Assembly (NCBI RefSeq): GCF_001429505.1
Contig: NZ_LMJW01000023.1
Location: 303,265-367,264, forward strand
Source of the DNA: Allobosea sp. Root483D1
Lineage (GTDB): Bacteria; Pseudomonadota; Alphaproteobacteria; Rhizobiales; Beijerinckiaceae
Direction: 5' to 3'
DNA: 64,000 nt
The position numbers and the translations under genes were made by a program. Each line of letters begins with the position of its first letter. Position 1 is the first letter of the stretch. A model generated the notes under the pieces. The model had not been told where the DNA came from, did not search any database, and worked only from the letters and a program-made list of their open reading frames with translations. Of this stretch, positions 11,347 through 19,484 are shown piece by piece.

Positions 11347-11790
11347 GCCTCAATATGCATAATTGCGACAATAAATGCAATATCTCGCACCGGAGTACTG
11401 GGTTCTCAGTGGTGCGGCAGTTTCTCGATTCCCCTTCTGGCCGAACGCTTCAATATTTTTAAGTGGGTGGGAAACGTCCGGAATTGGGAAGCGGTTCTAC
11501 GTCGGCTATGGGCGCACTACCGAAGCAACGGATCCTCCGCAGCCGATCATAGCGAACGACCGCCAAAGACGGACTTTCCGGGATGGGCCTATCACGCGGG
11601 CCGTGGACGACCTCTGCGCTTGTAAGAGCAAAAATGGACGTCTTCCTCAGGATCGTGTCAAAAGACATAGGCGAGATCCGTCATTGATGCTGTGAGGCTG
11701 CTCACGATCGCGGAATGCGCATCTGCCTTGAGTTACTACTTGATCCGGCAGCGCGCAGCGTCGGCTCTCTGCAAACGCGAAAAGGCAGTC
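11347..11790. other. Divergent intergenic region, acnA / kaiC-like genes
   Basis: No gene is supported in these 440 bp. Near acnA an AT-rich patch has TGCAT (11356-11360) mirrored by ATGCA (11375-11379), a candidate GntR operator or acnA promoter. A reading frame in phase with the kaiC-like gene runs back to 11692, but no family similarity precedes ATG 11791. Confidence 0.4.
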
Positions 11791-13230
11791 ATGGCCAAAC
11801 GGAAAAAGCAGCTCGTCGTAAGTTCCGGTATTGTCGGTCTTGACGAAATCCTTCGCGGCGGTCTCCCCGCTTCTAATCTTTATATCATGCAGGGCGCTCC
11901 AGGAGCGGGCAAGACAACTGCGGCTCTGCAGTTTCTGCGTGCCGGTGTCGATGCCGGAGAACGCTGCATTTATGTCAGCCTTTCGCAGACTGCCTCGGAA
12001 CTCCAATCAATCGCCCTTTCACATGGCTGGACGCTTGATGGCATTCGCGTTGAGGAACTCTCGGCTTCGGAAGCGGTCAACGGGGCTGCGGACCAGACCA
12101 TTTTCCAGACGGCAGAACTTCGGCTGGACGAAACACGCATGGCGATCGAGAGCGCAATCGAGGAGCATAAGCCCCAGCGGCTTGTGTACGATTCTTTGCT
12201 CGAAATCCGGCTGATTACTGGAGACACGCCCCGTTTTCGGCGTGAACTCATCGGCTTCAAGGCGTTTCTGGCCAAAAAGGGGATCGTTGCCCTCCTGCTG
12301 GATACCCAGACTAACGGCGGCGAGCGGAGCGGCGAGGAAATCGAGGGCATCGCGCACGGCGTAATCCGTTTCGACAAGTCGCTCGAAGAGTACGGAGCCG
12401 TGCGGCGGCGCATCGAAGTCAGCAAAATGAGAGGCGTGGCTTTCGCTGACGGCTACCATGACATGGCCATTCGCGAGGGCGAGGGCGTCGTGGTGTTTCC
12501 GAGGATTGTTCCGGGGTCCGCGGTCGAGATCGTCAAGCCTCAGCTCATCAAATCGGGGGTCGAGGCGCTCGATGAAATGTTCGGCGGCGGGCAGGAATCA
12601 GGGACGATCACGCTCGTCATCGGTCAGTCCGGCACCGGCAAATCCACGATGTCATCGCTTTACGCAACGGCCGCCCTGCAGCGAGGCGAAAGCGTTGCTC
12701 TCTTCTTGTTTGAGGAGCGTCTAGAAACCTTCTTTCGGCGTTCGGAAGGTCTCGGCATGGACCTGCGCCAGTTTCACAAGGATGGCCAACTCGTCATTTG
12801 CGATTTTAGTCCGAACGAGATTTCGCCGGGCGAGTTCGGTCAAATTGTTCAGCGGGTTGTCGCGGAAAACAAGACGCGCGTCGTCGTGATCGATAGCTTT
12901 ACCGGCTACCTGAATTCGTTGCCGCATCGCGACAAGGCAGTTCGAGATATCCAGTCACTTCTAAAACATCTAGCCCGCGCGAATGTTTTGACGATGCTGA
13001 TCGTCGCACAGCACGGGTTGCTGGGGCAAAATGTCGGGATAGACGTCGACGTCAGCTTTCTCGGCGATACTGTGCTTCTGCTTCGTATCATTGAGCATGA
13101 AGGTCGGCTCAGGCGGAGCATTACCGTCGTCAAAAAGCGGCACGGCCCACATGATCTCGATGTACGGGAACTCGTTATCGCTAGCGCCGGCATCTCAGTC
13201 GTTTCCTATAATCCCCTTCCCGACACGTGA
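11791..13230 (+). CDS. KaiC-like double-RecA-fold ATPase
   Basis: Started at ATG 11791, the protein has 479 residues and two tandem KaiC domains. The first has Walker A GAPGAGKT (residues 35-42) but shows SLSQTASEL where KaiC carries the catalytic glutamate pair, so hydrolysis there may be weak. The second has GQSGTGKST (278-286) and keeps the glutamates in LFLFEERLETF. Walker B-like strands are RLVYDSLLEI and RVVVIDSFTGYL. There is no kaiA or kaiB neighbour. The stop overlaps the following HWE kinase by four bases (GTGA), so it probably acts as an ATP-driven switch for that two-component pathway rather than as a proven clock. Confidence 0.85.
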   Translation: MAKRKKQLVVSSGIVGLDEILRGGLPASNLYIMQGAPGAGKTTAALQFLRAGVDAGERCIYVSLSQTASELQSIALSHGWTLDGIRVEELSASEAVNGAADQTIFQTAELRLDETRMAIESAIEEHKPQRLVYDSLLEIRLITGDTPRFRRELIGFKAFLAKKGIVALLLDTQTNGGERSGEEIEGIAHGVIRFDKSLEEYGAVRRRIEVSKMRGVAFADGYHDMAIREGEGVVVFPRIVPGSAVEIVKPQLIKSGVEALDEMFGGGQESGTITLVIGQSGTGKSTMSSLYATAALQRGESVALFLFEERLETFFRRSEGLGMDLRQFHKDGQLVICDFSPNEISPGEFGQIVQRVVAENKTRVVVIDSFTGYLNSLPHRDKAVRDIQSLLKHLARANVLTMLIVAQHGLLGQNVGIDVDVSFLGDTVLLLRIIEHEGRLRRSITVVKKRHGPHDLDVRELVIASAGISVVSYNPLPDT

Positions 13231-14273
13231 GCCTCGTTGCGCCAAATAGTATTGGAATGCTCGACTGGGTGCTTATCCTGGCGCCTTATCGCAGGGACGC
13301 CTCCTATATGGAGACGCTGCTGCTCGAGCATGGGCTCCGTGCTCAGGCAGTGACCGCCACAGAACTGGCAGATCGCCTCGCGGAATTTCCCGGCGTACTC
13401 GTCGTCACGCACGAGGCCCTGAATCCGGTCGCGATTCAAGTCATTGCTCAATTCCTCCAGGACCAGCCGAACTGGTCCGAAATTCCCATTGTCGTCCTGC
13501 TCGACCGTGCAGCGCCTCAATCCCGAATCCAATCAGCGCTCGCCAGCGCTTGGCTTCGATCGCGCCAGACATTTTACCAGCGCCCCGTGGCTGCGCTTGA
13601 ACTGGTCAGTGGAATTCAGTCCGCGCTTCTGACCCGGTTCCGGCAACGTGAGGTTCGGGACTACCTCGAGCGGGAAACGGAACTTCGGCTCGAACTCAAT
13701 CACCGCGTGAAGAACATTCTCGCCAGCGTAATTTCGATTTTCCAGATGACGCGGCGTGGCGCGAGTTCGGCTGACGGCCTAGCGGAGGATTTTGCCGGCC
13801 GCCTGTCGGCGCTGTCGAACGTCCACTCCGTCGTTTTCAACGCCGGCGGAGAAGAAGCCCAACTGAAGGACATCATTGCCGCGACGGTTGCGCCTTATCG
13901 AGCCGAGGGAGCATCCAGCATTCACACAAGCGGCCCCGACATTTTGGTAGAGCGCGGAGTGGGCACAACATTAGCTCTGTGTCTGCATGAGCTTGCCACA
14001 AACGCGATAAAATACGGGGCTCTGTCTAACCCCGACGGCCGGATTGCATTGACCTGGGATCTCTCCGCTGGTCCCGATCCACTCCTGACAATCTCCTGGA
14101 TTGAAAGCGGTGGGCCGCCCGTCATCGAGCCGTCACGCGTAGGCTACGGAACACGTTATATGCGCTCGGCGTTGACCAGCGCGTTCGGAGAGCGACCCGA
14201 GTTCGTGTTCGCTCCCGAAGGTTTTCGGTTCGCAGTGCGCGGGCCCCTGTCGCGTCTGGCACAGAAACCATGA
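13227..14273 (+). CDS. HWE-family sensor histidine kinase with receiver-like N-terminus
   Basis: The 348-residue soluble kinase starts at GTG 13227 overlapping the KaiC-like gene. Residues about 14-135 have the alternating strand/helix pattern of a degenerate receiver domain (WVLILAPYRRDASYMETLLL, then EIPIVVLLDRA). Phospho-acceptor His159 lies in LNHRVKNILASVIS, and the ATP domain has HELATNAIKYG (254-264) and WIESGG (291-296), the H-and-W-x-E signature of HWE kinases. There are no membrane spans, so input must come from inside the cell, most simply from the KaiC partner. The next gene is a broken receiver. Confidence 0.88.
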   Translation: MSLVAPNSIGMLDWVLILAPYRRDASYMETLLLEHGLRAQAVTATELADRLAEFPGVLVVTHEALNPVAIQVIAQFLQDQPNWSEIPIVVLLDRAAPQSRIQSALASAWLRSRQTFYQRPVAALELVSGIQSALLTRFRQREVRDYLERETELRLELNHRVKNILASVISIFQMTRRGASSADGLAEDFAGRLSALSNVHSVVFNAGGEEAQLKDIIAATVAPYRAEGASSIHTSGPDILVERGVGTTLALCLHELATNAIKYGALSNPDGRIALTWDLSAGPDPLLTISWIESGGPPVIEPSRVGYGTRYMRSALTSAFGERPEFVFAPEGFRFAVRGPLSRLAQKP

Positions 14274-14279
14274 GGGATT

Positions 14280-14659
14280 ATGAGCGTAAAGGCGCCTCTT
14301 CGGCTGTTTTATCTGGAGGATAATCCCCTTATCGTCTTTCATGTCGAAGCCATGATCGAAGACATCGGCCACGTCTTCGCGGGCTCGCTGAGCAGCTTTG
14401 CGGAACTCAAAGCTTCGTTCAGCAAGATCGCAATGGATGGCGCATTGATCGACATCGATCTGGCCGACGGCACAACAGGCCCGAGGCCGCAGAGTGGCTG
14501 TTGAACAAGGGCATCCCGTCAATATTCGTCACCGGCCAAACCGAGATTGCCGCCAAACACGCCAATCTGTCGCTGGGCGCGATCATAAAACCCATTGCGA
14601 AAGAAGAGATGGCCGCAAAGTTGGAGCTTTTCAGGTCGGTTATTATTTCGAAAGGCTAA
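14280..14659 (+). pseudogene. Single-domain response regulator, frameshifted
   Basis: The frame opens at ATG 14280, 6 bp after the kinase, with LRLFYLEDNPLIVFHVEAMI (acidic pocket) and the phosphorylation strand GALIDIDLADG. It then runs into a stop at 14504. A one-base shift near 14480 restores EAAEWLLNKGIPSIFVTGQT, followed by LGAIIKPIAKEEM with the conserved lysine, ending at TAA 14659. The complete product would be a stand-alone receiver of about 126 residues. As written, the output of the KaiC-HWE system is broken, unless this is a sequencing error. Confidence 0.85.
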
Positions 14660-14670
14660 GGTTTACGAAC

Positions 14671-15303
14671 TTATACCATACAGGTCGGATTTGGACCGAA
14701 ACAGCCTGCCGTCTGCGGCCTAACGGATGCAGGGCGAACGGTGCTGACGGAGGCCCGCGCCGTCACTAATGGCGTGAACCGGCTGCGTGCCAAGGACAGC
14801 TGATCTTTCGGAAGTCGACCACTTGGATCGATGACGGTTACCTTGTGCGGCAATTCCGGTCCCGATTTCCACAGCACCAGATTGAGATCGTCCGCTTCGG
14901 CTCCTGGTGCAAAGCTGGGTACGCAGATACCGGCGATGCCCTGCGAGCTCAATCGACGATAGATCGACCATGACGGGGGCCGACGACCCTCGGCGAGGGC
15001 TGAAGCCCAGGCGCAGGTCATTTCATCGAAATCAACCGCGTGCTCCCGCCGACCCTGCTCGGTCGTCAGATCCGCTATATCCTCGCAGTCGATCTCGTAG
15101 GAGCACAGGATGCATGGGTCGATCCGATGCGCGAAGCCCTGATTGGCCTCCTTGATCGCCGTCATGATGCTCAAGCCGAGATAGAGCGCAGGAACCCCTT
15201 TTGGATTGAAGCGAGCGCCCCGGATCGCCGCGCCGTCCCCGGACGTCGGCTTAAAGGCCCACCGCGGATCATGCGCTCGATAGCAGGTCCCGATGAACCT
15301 CAC
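14671..15303 (-). CDS. RES-domain toxin, second copy, extended C-terminus
   Basis: The GTG start at 15303 overlaps the antitoxin stop (GTGA), giving 210 residues. RES motifs are CYRAHDPRWAFKPTSGDGA, GARFNPKGVPALYLG and the helix IMTAIKEANQGF, with late SFAPGAEADDLNLVLWKSG. The subfamily differs from the copy at 3763. The expected end is near SGRLPKDQLS; the further 35 residues are low-complexity and look like read-through into unrelated DNA after a deletion. Activity is plausible because the catalytic part is complete. Confidence 0.88.
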   Translation of the reverse strand: MRFIGTCYRAHDPRWAFKPTSGDGAAIRGARFNPKGVPALYLGLSIMTAIKEANQGFAHRIDPCILCSYEIDCEDIADLTTEQGRREHAVDFDEMTCAWASALAEGRRPPSWSIYRRLSSQGIAGICVPSFAPGAEADDLNLVLWKSGPELPHKVTVIDPSGRLPKDQLSLARSRFTPLVTARASVSTVRPASVRPQTAGCFGPNPTCMV

Positions 15304-15713
15304 GCAAATCCGCCGACAGCCATATGGTCGAGATAGTCCCGAACGGCCGCAGCCTTGCCATCCTTGACGAGGGCCTCGGCGGTCCGCCCGCCGAATGCCG
15401 GCAATGGCTGGGCCCGATACCAAGCCATGGCCTGTTCCTGGCCACCAGCCCATTCCGTCACGCGGCTGATGATCTCCAGCATTTCACGAAGCCGCCCCTG
15501 GGCCTTTGGCGCACTGCTGCGCTCGACCCGGTAGAGGGTCTCGCGCGCAAGACCAGCCGTGTCCGCGAGCTGGGACTTGGACATCCCAAAGCCGTCCGCG
15601 AGCTGACCGATCGCGATCCTGCCAGCCCGATCCATATAGGACAGGACCAAAGACTCACTCTGAGAGGTAGCCTTCACGGCTTGAGCCATCATCACCGCCA
15701 TATCATTTGCCAT
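15300..15713 (-). CDS. Xre/MbcA-type antitoxin, second copy
   Basis: Started at ATG 15713, the protein has 137 residues; a TTG at 15728 is an alternative. The helix-turn-helix is IGQLADGFGMSKSQLADTAG, followed by LARETLYRVERS, and the C-terminal segment TAEALVKDGKAAAVRDYLDH matches the toxin-binding part of DUF2384 antitoxins. It is coupled to the toxin by a four-base overlap. An inverted repeat covers the start codon, implying tight autorepression. Confidence 0.88.
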   Translation of the reverse strand: MANDMAVMMAQAVKATSQSESLVLSYMDRAGRIAIGQLADGFGMSKSQLADTAGLARETLYRVERSSAPKAQGRLREMLEIISRVTEWAGGQEQAMAWYRAQPLPAFGGRTAEALVKDGKAAAVRDYLDHMAVGGFA

Positions 15714-15737
15714 ATTATCTGTGCGCAATATATGGCA
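15708..15737. promoter_or_regulatory. Operator palindrome of the second Xre/RES operon
   Basis: TGCCATAT (15708-15715) and ATATGGCA (15730-15737) form a perfect inverted repeat with a 14-bp spacer. This is the same spacer as at the first operon, although the arm sequences differ. It overlaps the antitoxin start codon, so bound antitoxin could block both RNA polymerase and ribosome access. Confidence 0.55.
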
Positions 15738-15863
15738 TCCTCAGCCTCGTTACAATCCGCAGCCGGACTATCACCGTATTATCGGCGCCAGATCGCTTTG
15801 CTGAAGCACGCAAGCCGCTCTGATGATCGAAATGAGCGCATCCCGAGTGAGACGAAGGCCCCT

Positions 15864-16196
15864 TCAGCCACCGAGGTTCGCTGGTGCGGATGCGGTCATT
15901 GCAATTGGGACCGCTGGGCGTAGCCCCAGGCCCTGCAGGTTCAGCCAAGCCTCGATCTCGCGCGCCCGGGTCAGGCCAATACCCGGCTCCTCCAGCAACT
16001 CGCCTAGAGAATAAGCCGCGGCAATTTCGCTGAGCTTCTGACCGCGCTGTTTCAGGCTCCGACCGCCCACATGGGCATAGCGACCGTGCAAGAGCACGTT
16101 TCGGGCAACGCGTGGGAGGCGGTGGGGCATGAAGGCTACTATCGCTGCTTCATCACCACGATCAAGAAGCACGGCTGCCGCTGCGGCAAATCGCAT
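15864..16196 (-). CDS. Hypothetical protein with helix-hairpin-helix-like tail
   Basis: The ATG at 16196 gives 110 residues, 25 bp after the WGR gene and probably co-transcribed. The N-terminal half is basic (FMPHRLPRVARNVLLHGRYA). Residues about 66-97 (IAAAYSLGELLEEPGIGLTR) end in a PGIG turn between two helices, resembling a helix-hairpin-helix DNA-binding unit. Similar pairs of a WGR protein and a small basic protein occur on alphaproteobacterial plasmids, to my knowledge without known function. Confidence 0.55.
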   Translation of the reverse strand: MRFAAAAAVLLDRGDEAAIVAFMPHRLPRVARNVLLHGRYAHVGGRSLKQRGQKLSEIAAAYSLGELLEEPGIGLTRAREIEAWLNLQGLGLRPAVPIAMTASAPANLGG

Positions 16197-16221
16197 TTCC
16201 CGCGTCTGCGGCCGTGTAACC

Positions 16222-16533
16222 CTAGATCTGTCGAGTTCGATCAAGATCCTCCCAACCCCTCCCCGCCTGCAGCACGATCCGATAGCCACGCTTCGTCTTT
16301 CTGAGTAGCCAATCCTCGAGCGCCTCAGCGGCTTCCTCAAGATCTCCGTAGAGATCGAGACGGCGCCGGCCAGGGCTGCCCCGCCGTCCCCATTCGCGCA
16401 CCAGAGCCGCGTCGCCAAACAGCGTTGGTTCCACAGCCAGCACATAGAAACGGGCCATGTTCTGCTGCGGGTCGCTGCGATCCAACACCAGCATCTGCAG
16501 GCGGGGCGAGGTCGTCTCGATGACGCTGTCCAT
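16222..16533 (-). CDS. WGR domain protein
   Basis: The ATG at 16533 gives 103 residues; the longer frame upstream runs over the repC relic and is rejected. The core PQQNMARFYVLAVEPTLFGD, followed by ALVREWGRRGSPG, carries the WGR signature, and the helix EEAAEALEDWLLRKTKRGY closes the domain. WGR folds bind nucleic acid or damaged DNA ends in PARPs and bacterial homologues. Here the domain stands alone, next to a possible helix-hairpin-helix protein and a replication-gene relic, which suggests plasmid ancestry. Confidence 0.8.
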   Translation of the reverse strand: MDSVIETTSPRLQMLVLDRSDPQQNMARFYVLAVEPTLFGDAALVREWGRRGSPGRRRLDLYGDLEEAAEALEDWLLRKTKRGYRIVLQAGRGWEDLDRTRQI

Positions 16534-16643
16534 GCGCACATCTCGCGCCGGGTCCAAGCCCCCGTCCAACGCAAAGGTTGAATCGATCCGACGCCACTGA
16601 TTCACATCGTCGATGAAACGTTCCGTTTGCGAACTCTCCGCGG

Positions 16644-16805
16644 TTAGACACGTTGCTTCTCGCGTTTGCGGCTGCCGATCAGCGCCATCAGCATTGGTCC
16701 GAGCGAGAATTCGCCGGCCTCGGCCCTTCGTGTCAGCCCGCATAGATAACCACCTGCACTATTGATCGCTTCGGCCCGCTGCAGAATGGCTGCCACCACA
16801 ACAGC
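16644..16805 (-). pseudogene. repC: repC 3' fragment (repABC plasmid replication initiator)
   Basis: On the minus strand an open 53-codon piece ends at TAA 16644. It contains AVVVAAILQRAEAINSAGGY, LCGLTRRAEAGEFSLGPM and LMALIGSRKREKQRV. This matches the closing segment of RepC initiators of repABC replicons, which end with a GGYLR-x-LT, FSLGPMLMAL and basic-tail pattern. The upstream 350 residues are missing; the fragment joins directly to a decayed DUF1254 gene at about 16805. It is therefore a relic of an integrated or rearranged plasmid, not a working origin. Confidence 0.72.
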
Positions 16806-17411
16806 GGAAGCAGGTGGAAGCCCTTTTGGACCTCGCGGGCGGCGGGCAGGTCGGCCTCGCCGTTGACGAAGATGCGTTGCCGGCGACGGCGATAGTCGTG
16901 CGAACCTTGATCTGCTTCATCGTGGCAGGGATGGGGCCGGTGTAGTCGGGCCCCGTGACTAGGAACAGACCGGGCTCAGGCCCCTTGCTGCCGCCGATGT
17001 TGTAGACGACCTGGTCATAGTAGTCGCCGATCTGGACGATGAACCAGCGCTTCTCGGTGAGGGCCGGGACGCTGACGACGATTGGCTCGGCACTCAAGTC
17101 CATCGCCGAGTAGCCGTCGATCGAGACGTTGTTGGGCGTGTTGAGAAACTTGTCGGCGGCGTCTTCAGATCCGCGTATTTTCGGTACTAATTTAGGCCAA
17201 CCCCGTTGACCTCAAGGCCTGCATAGAGGGTGTGGACCAGGTCGACGAACGGTCGGCCCCAAATCGCAGTCTGGACGCCTGCTGTGTAGACCTGCTCCTC
17301 CCGGATCTGACTGGGGGACAGCTTTGCTCTGGCATCTTGCGCATTCGCCGCGTAGGCGAACGCAACCAACACCACCGCAGCTACGACTGATTTCAACATG
17401 GGGATCTCCAT
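16803..17411 (-). pseudogene. DUF1254-family secreted protein, decayed
   Basis: The ATG at 17411 or 17399 begins a signal peptide (MLKSVVAAVVLVAFAYAANA) and the family opening QVYTAGVQTAIWGRPFVDLV. An in-frame TAG at 17187-17189 stops it. After another frame change near 17155 the stretch NTPNNVSIDGYSAMDLSAEP and RWFIVQIGDYYDQVVYNIGG continue, then a further shift near 16880 gives IFVNGEADLPAAREVQKGFH before the sequence ends against the repC relic. DUF1254 proteins are exported and of unclear function, usually over 400 residues. At least three lesions and a truncation make this a pseudogene. Confidence 0.82.
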
Positions 17412-17712
17412 GGCCGTGTCTGACGACAGCGCGGAACTGCGACTTAGGCATTACAGCGTCAATATGTAGCGACCGGAGGAGCAACGACATGCTTCCAAGC
17501 GGACCTATCGAATAGCTGCACCGGGTGGAAAGCGGTCATTTGCGTGCGAACCACAAGCGGACAGTATTCCACCGACGACACCCCGATCGAGACAGGCTGC
17601 TTCCGGCATGACTTCAGTTTGGCGTTCTCCACCCCGGGGAGCCGATATAACCCGCCCAGTCCGGATTTGGCCCGGTCTCAGCGCCTCGCGCCAACTGCGG
17701 GAACAGCTTCAG

Positions 17713-17818
17713 TTGAGCGATGGGAAGCCGAGCTTATGGCGCTCAGTGACGTCAGGATCTCCGCCAGCCTCGGCCGCGAGATACAACATGTATCTCTTCC
17801 GCTCTAGCGGGGTGTCGG
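17713..17818. repeat. Imperfect direct repeat, copy 1
   Basis: This 106-bp segment aligns without gaps to 23101-23206 in the same orientation. By hand I count 19 mismatches, about 82% identity. It corresponds to the shared protein segment of the two related minus-strand reading frames. The pair brackets the antibiotic-kinase and DUF2171/TPP-enzyme block. Confidence 0.6.
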
Positions 17819-17982
17819 GCGCACCGCGCTGCCCCCGTCGCTTGGCTCGAATTTCTCTCCGTCTTCGGTCGAGACACGATACTTCGGCATGTCGCACTCC
17901 CTTTGATGAGGCTTCGCGGTGTGGAACCGCAGGCAGACCTTTCGGTCCCGTCGCGCTCAAAGCTGAGGATCTGTTCGTTCAT
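17713..17982 (-). pseudogene. Decayed relative of the hypothetical gene at 22968-23234
   Basis: Minus-strand pieces in different frames are MNEQILSFERDGTE (from ATG 17982), MPKYRVSTEDGEKFEPSDGG (from ATG 17890, stopping at 17804) and PLERKRYMLYLAAEAGGDPD with RHKLGFPSLN. The last piece matches PLERKRYTHCLAAEAGGYLA and RHKLDIPSLN of the gene at 22968-23234. Frame changes between the pieces suggest one broken gene. Whether the 28-residue MPKYRVSTEDG frame is a real small protein is unclear. Confidence 0.4.
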
Positions 17983-18060
17983 GCTACTCCCCAAGGATGA
18001 CGGAACGTAATTTAACCGCTACCCTCGCCGGCGGTGCATGGTGAGGACGTTGCGGTCGTT

Positions 18061-18156
18061 ATGGAAAAGTTGGTCGCCAATAATTTGCGCGGGATGTTGC
18101 TAAGGGTTGCGCTGGTCGTAGCGATCGGGACAGCGCTGGCGCTTCCGATACTCTGA
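18061..18156 (+). CDS. Possible 31-residue membrane peptide
   Basis: The short frame from ATG 18061 encodes a charged start and one hydrophobic helix (GMLLRVALVVAIGTALALPI). A weak TGAGGACG stretch lies about 12 bp upstream. Only the membrane-helix composition supports it. Confidence 0.2.
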   Translation: MEKLVANNLRGMLLRVALVVAIGTALALPIL

Positions 18157-18336
18157 TCAGCTTTCGAGAATTGCTGAGCTGCCGACGTGCAGCAGGTCGC
18201 TGTAGGGCATGCGCCCTTCAGCGATGAGTAGCGTGGCGCAGCTTCTCGTCATCCGTTCCGCCGCGACGGAGCGATTTCGGCTGCGACTTCCGGCTGCACC
18301 GAGGCGACGCCTTCTTCGAAGCGCAGGGCGCTTAGC

Positions 18337-19263
18337 TCAGCTGGACATATCCCGCGCTCCAAAGGTGCTGAGGTCGGAAATTGTCTCACACCTCAAAAGG
18401 GCCCATTCAGCATCCTCGCACTCACCATTCAGCGCGCTTTGATAGAGCTGCTCCAATCCGATGCGCAGCTGATAGCCTAGGAACCGCTGCGCCCGAACAA
18501 GAGCGGGATCGCGGTGTTCAAAATATCGCGCTTGGTGCTCCATGCAGGTGAGCCACGGGCGCCAAAAGAAAATGTTGGCAAGATCGTATAGGGGGTCGCC
18601 GATGAGCGCCTCGCTCCAATCTATAACCCCAGTGATCCGACCGCCTTCGGACAGCACATTGTTGGAGCCGAAGTCGCCGTGAACCAAACGGTGCTCATCC
18701 GAATACTGACTGGCGCTGCTCAGGAGAAATTCTAAAGCGCGCGCCACCACCTTCGCCTTCTCTCCGAGGCCGAGCGCTGCCCAGTCGTATTGCATGGGAT
18801 CGGCTACTGCGAGCACGAATGAGCGCCAGCTCGCAAATCGGCCAACACCGTCGGATCCGAAGGGGCCGAAACCAATCTGCTCGGGCTCAATTGACGATAT
18901 TGCGGATAGGACTTCAGCAACAGGAGTCAAGACAGCCGACAGACTCGCCTCGTTCAAATCCTGCAGGGTGATGCCAGGCGCTCGGCGAGAGACGCAGTAA
19001 CTTAGATCTTGATCGAAGGCGCCCACACTTACGATTTTTGGAACTGGTAATTCGGCTGAGGTAAAATTTTGATAGACGTAGGCGTCTTTGCGGAAATCTT
19101 CGATATGACCGTTTAGTCGCAGGACGTACTCACCATCACGAGCCTTGAACGCGAACGCGCGCGACTCCTCACCCTCTTTGAGTTGAACAATATTACCGAC
19201 CTCGGAGAACATTCGGTTGAGGAATGATTCAATCTCAATTTTAGCGACATAAGCCTTTTTCAT
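18337..19263 (-). CDS. Aminoglycoside phosphotransferase, hygromycin B kinase-like (APH(4) family)
   Basis: ATG 19263 gives 308 residues. Long blocks line up with the E. coli plasmid hygromycin-B 4-O-kinase: LKEGEESRAFAF, SYCVSRRAPGITLQDL, catalytic loop RLVHGDFGSNNVLSEGGR, metal segment GVIDWSEALIGDPLYDLANI and the adjacent FFWRPWLTCMEHQARYFEHR. The enzyme should transfer phosphate from ATP to hygromycin B or a related aminocyclitol. The sequence differs at many positions from the laboratory marker, so it is a natural homologue. It is divergent from an APH(3')-like kinase 221 bp away. Confidence 0.88.
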   Translation of the reverse strand: MKKAYVAKIEIESFLNRMFSEVGNIVQLKEGEESRAFAFKARDGEYVLRLNGHIEDFRKDAYVYQNFTSAELPVPKIVSVGAFDQDLSYCVSRRAPGITLQDLNEASLSAVLTPVAEVLSAISSIEPEQIGFGPFGSDGVGRFASWRSFVLAVADPMQYDWAALGLGEKAKVVARALEFLLSSASQYSDEHRLVHGDFGSNNVLSEGGRITGVIDWSEALIGDPLYDLANIFFWRPWLTCMEHQARYFEHRDPALVRAQRFLGYQLRIGLEQLYQSALNGECEDAEWALLRCETISDLSTFGARDMSS

Positions 19264-19484
19264 TTTTGCACCAGTAATCCTCGAAACGGCGGCCCAAATT
19301 CGCGTTTTGTTGCTTCCACGCCAATCATCCGGGCCACTTTCGTAAGTTGAGGATTGCTCCCTTCGGCAGTTCGCGCCGTCCGGTAGGGACGATTGCCCTC
19401 CATTGTCGACGTCTAGACGGGCGAAAATCTCGCCTATAAACCGGCCCGCTGACATTACTGACGTGGTTGGAGCAAAGCGGGATT

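Larger units (their letters stand above)
17412..18336. other. Gene-poor stretch with decayed fragments
   Basis: No convincing intact gene lies here. A strong ribosome-binding site (GGAGGAG at 17475-17481) precedes only an 8-codon frame from ATG 17489, as if the gene behind it had been deleted. Minus-strand pieces at 17713-17982 form a degraded relative of the gene at 22968-23234. A possible 31-codon membrane peptide lies at 18061-18156. The last 180 bp before the aminoglycoside kinase show nothing I can name. Confidence 0.4.

Noticed and set aside
16534..16743. N-terminal extension of the WGR gene to 16743
   Set aside because: It would translate the repC relic in a different phase; the WGR domain is complete from ATG 16533.
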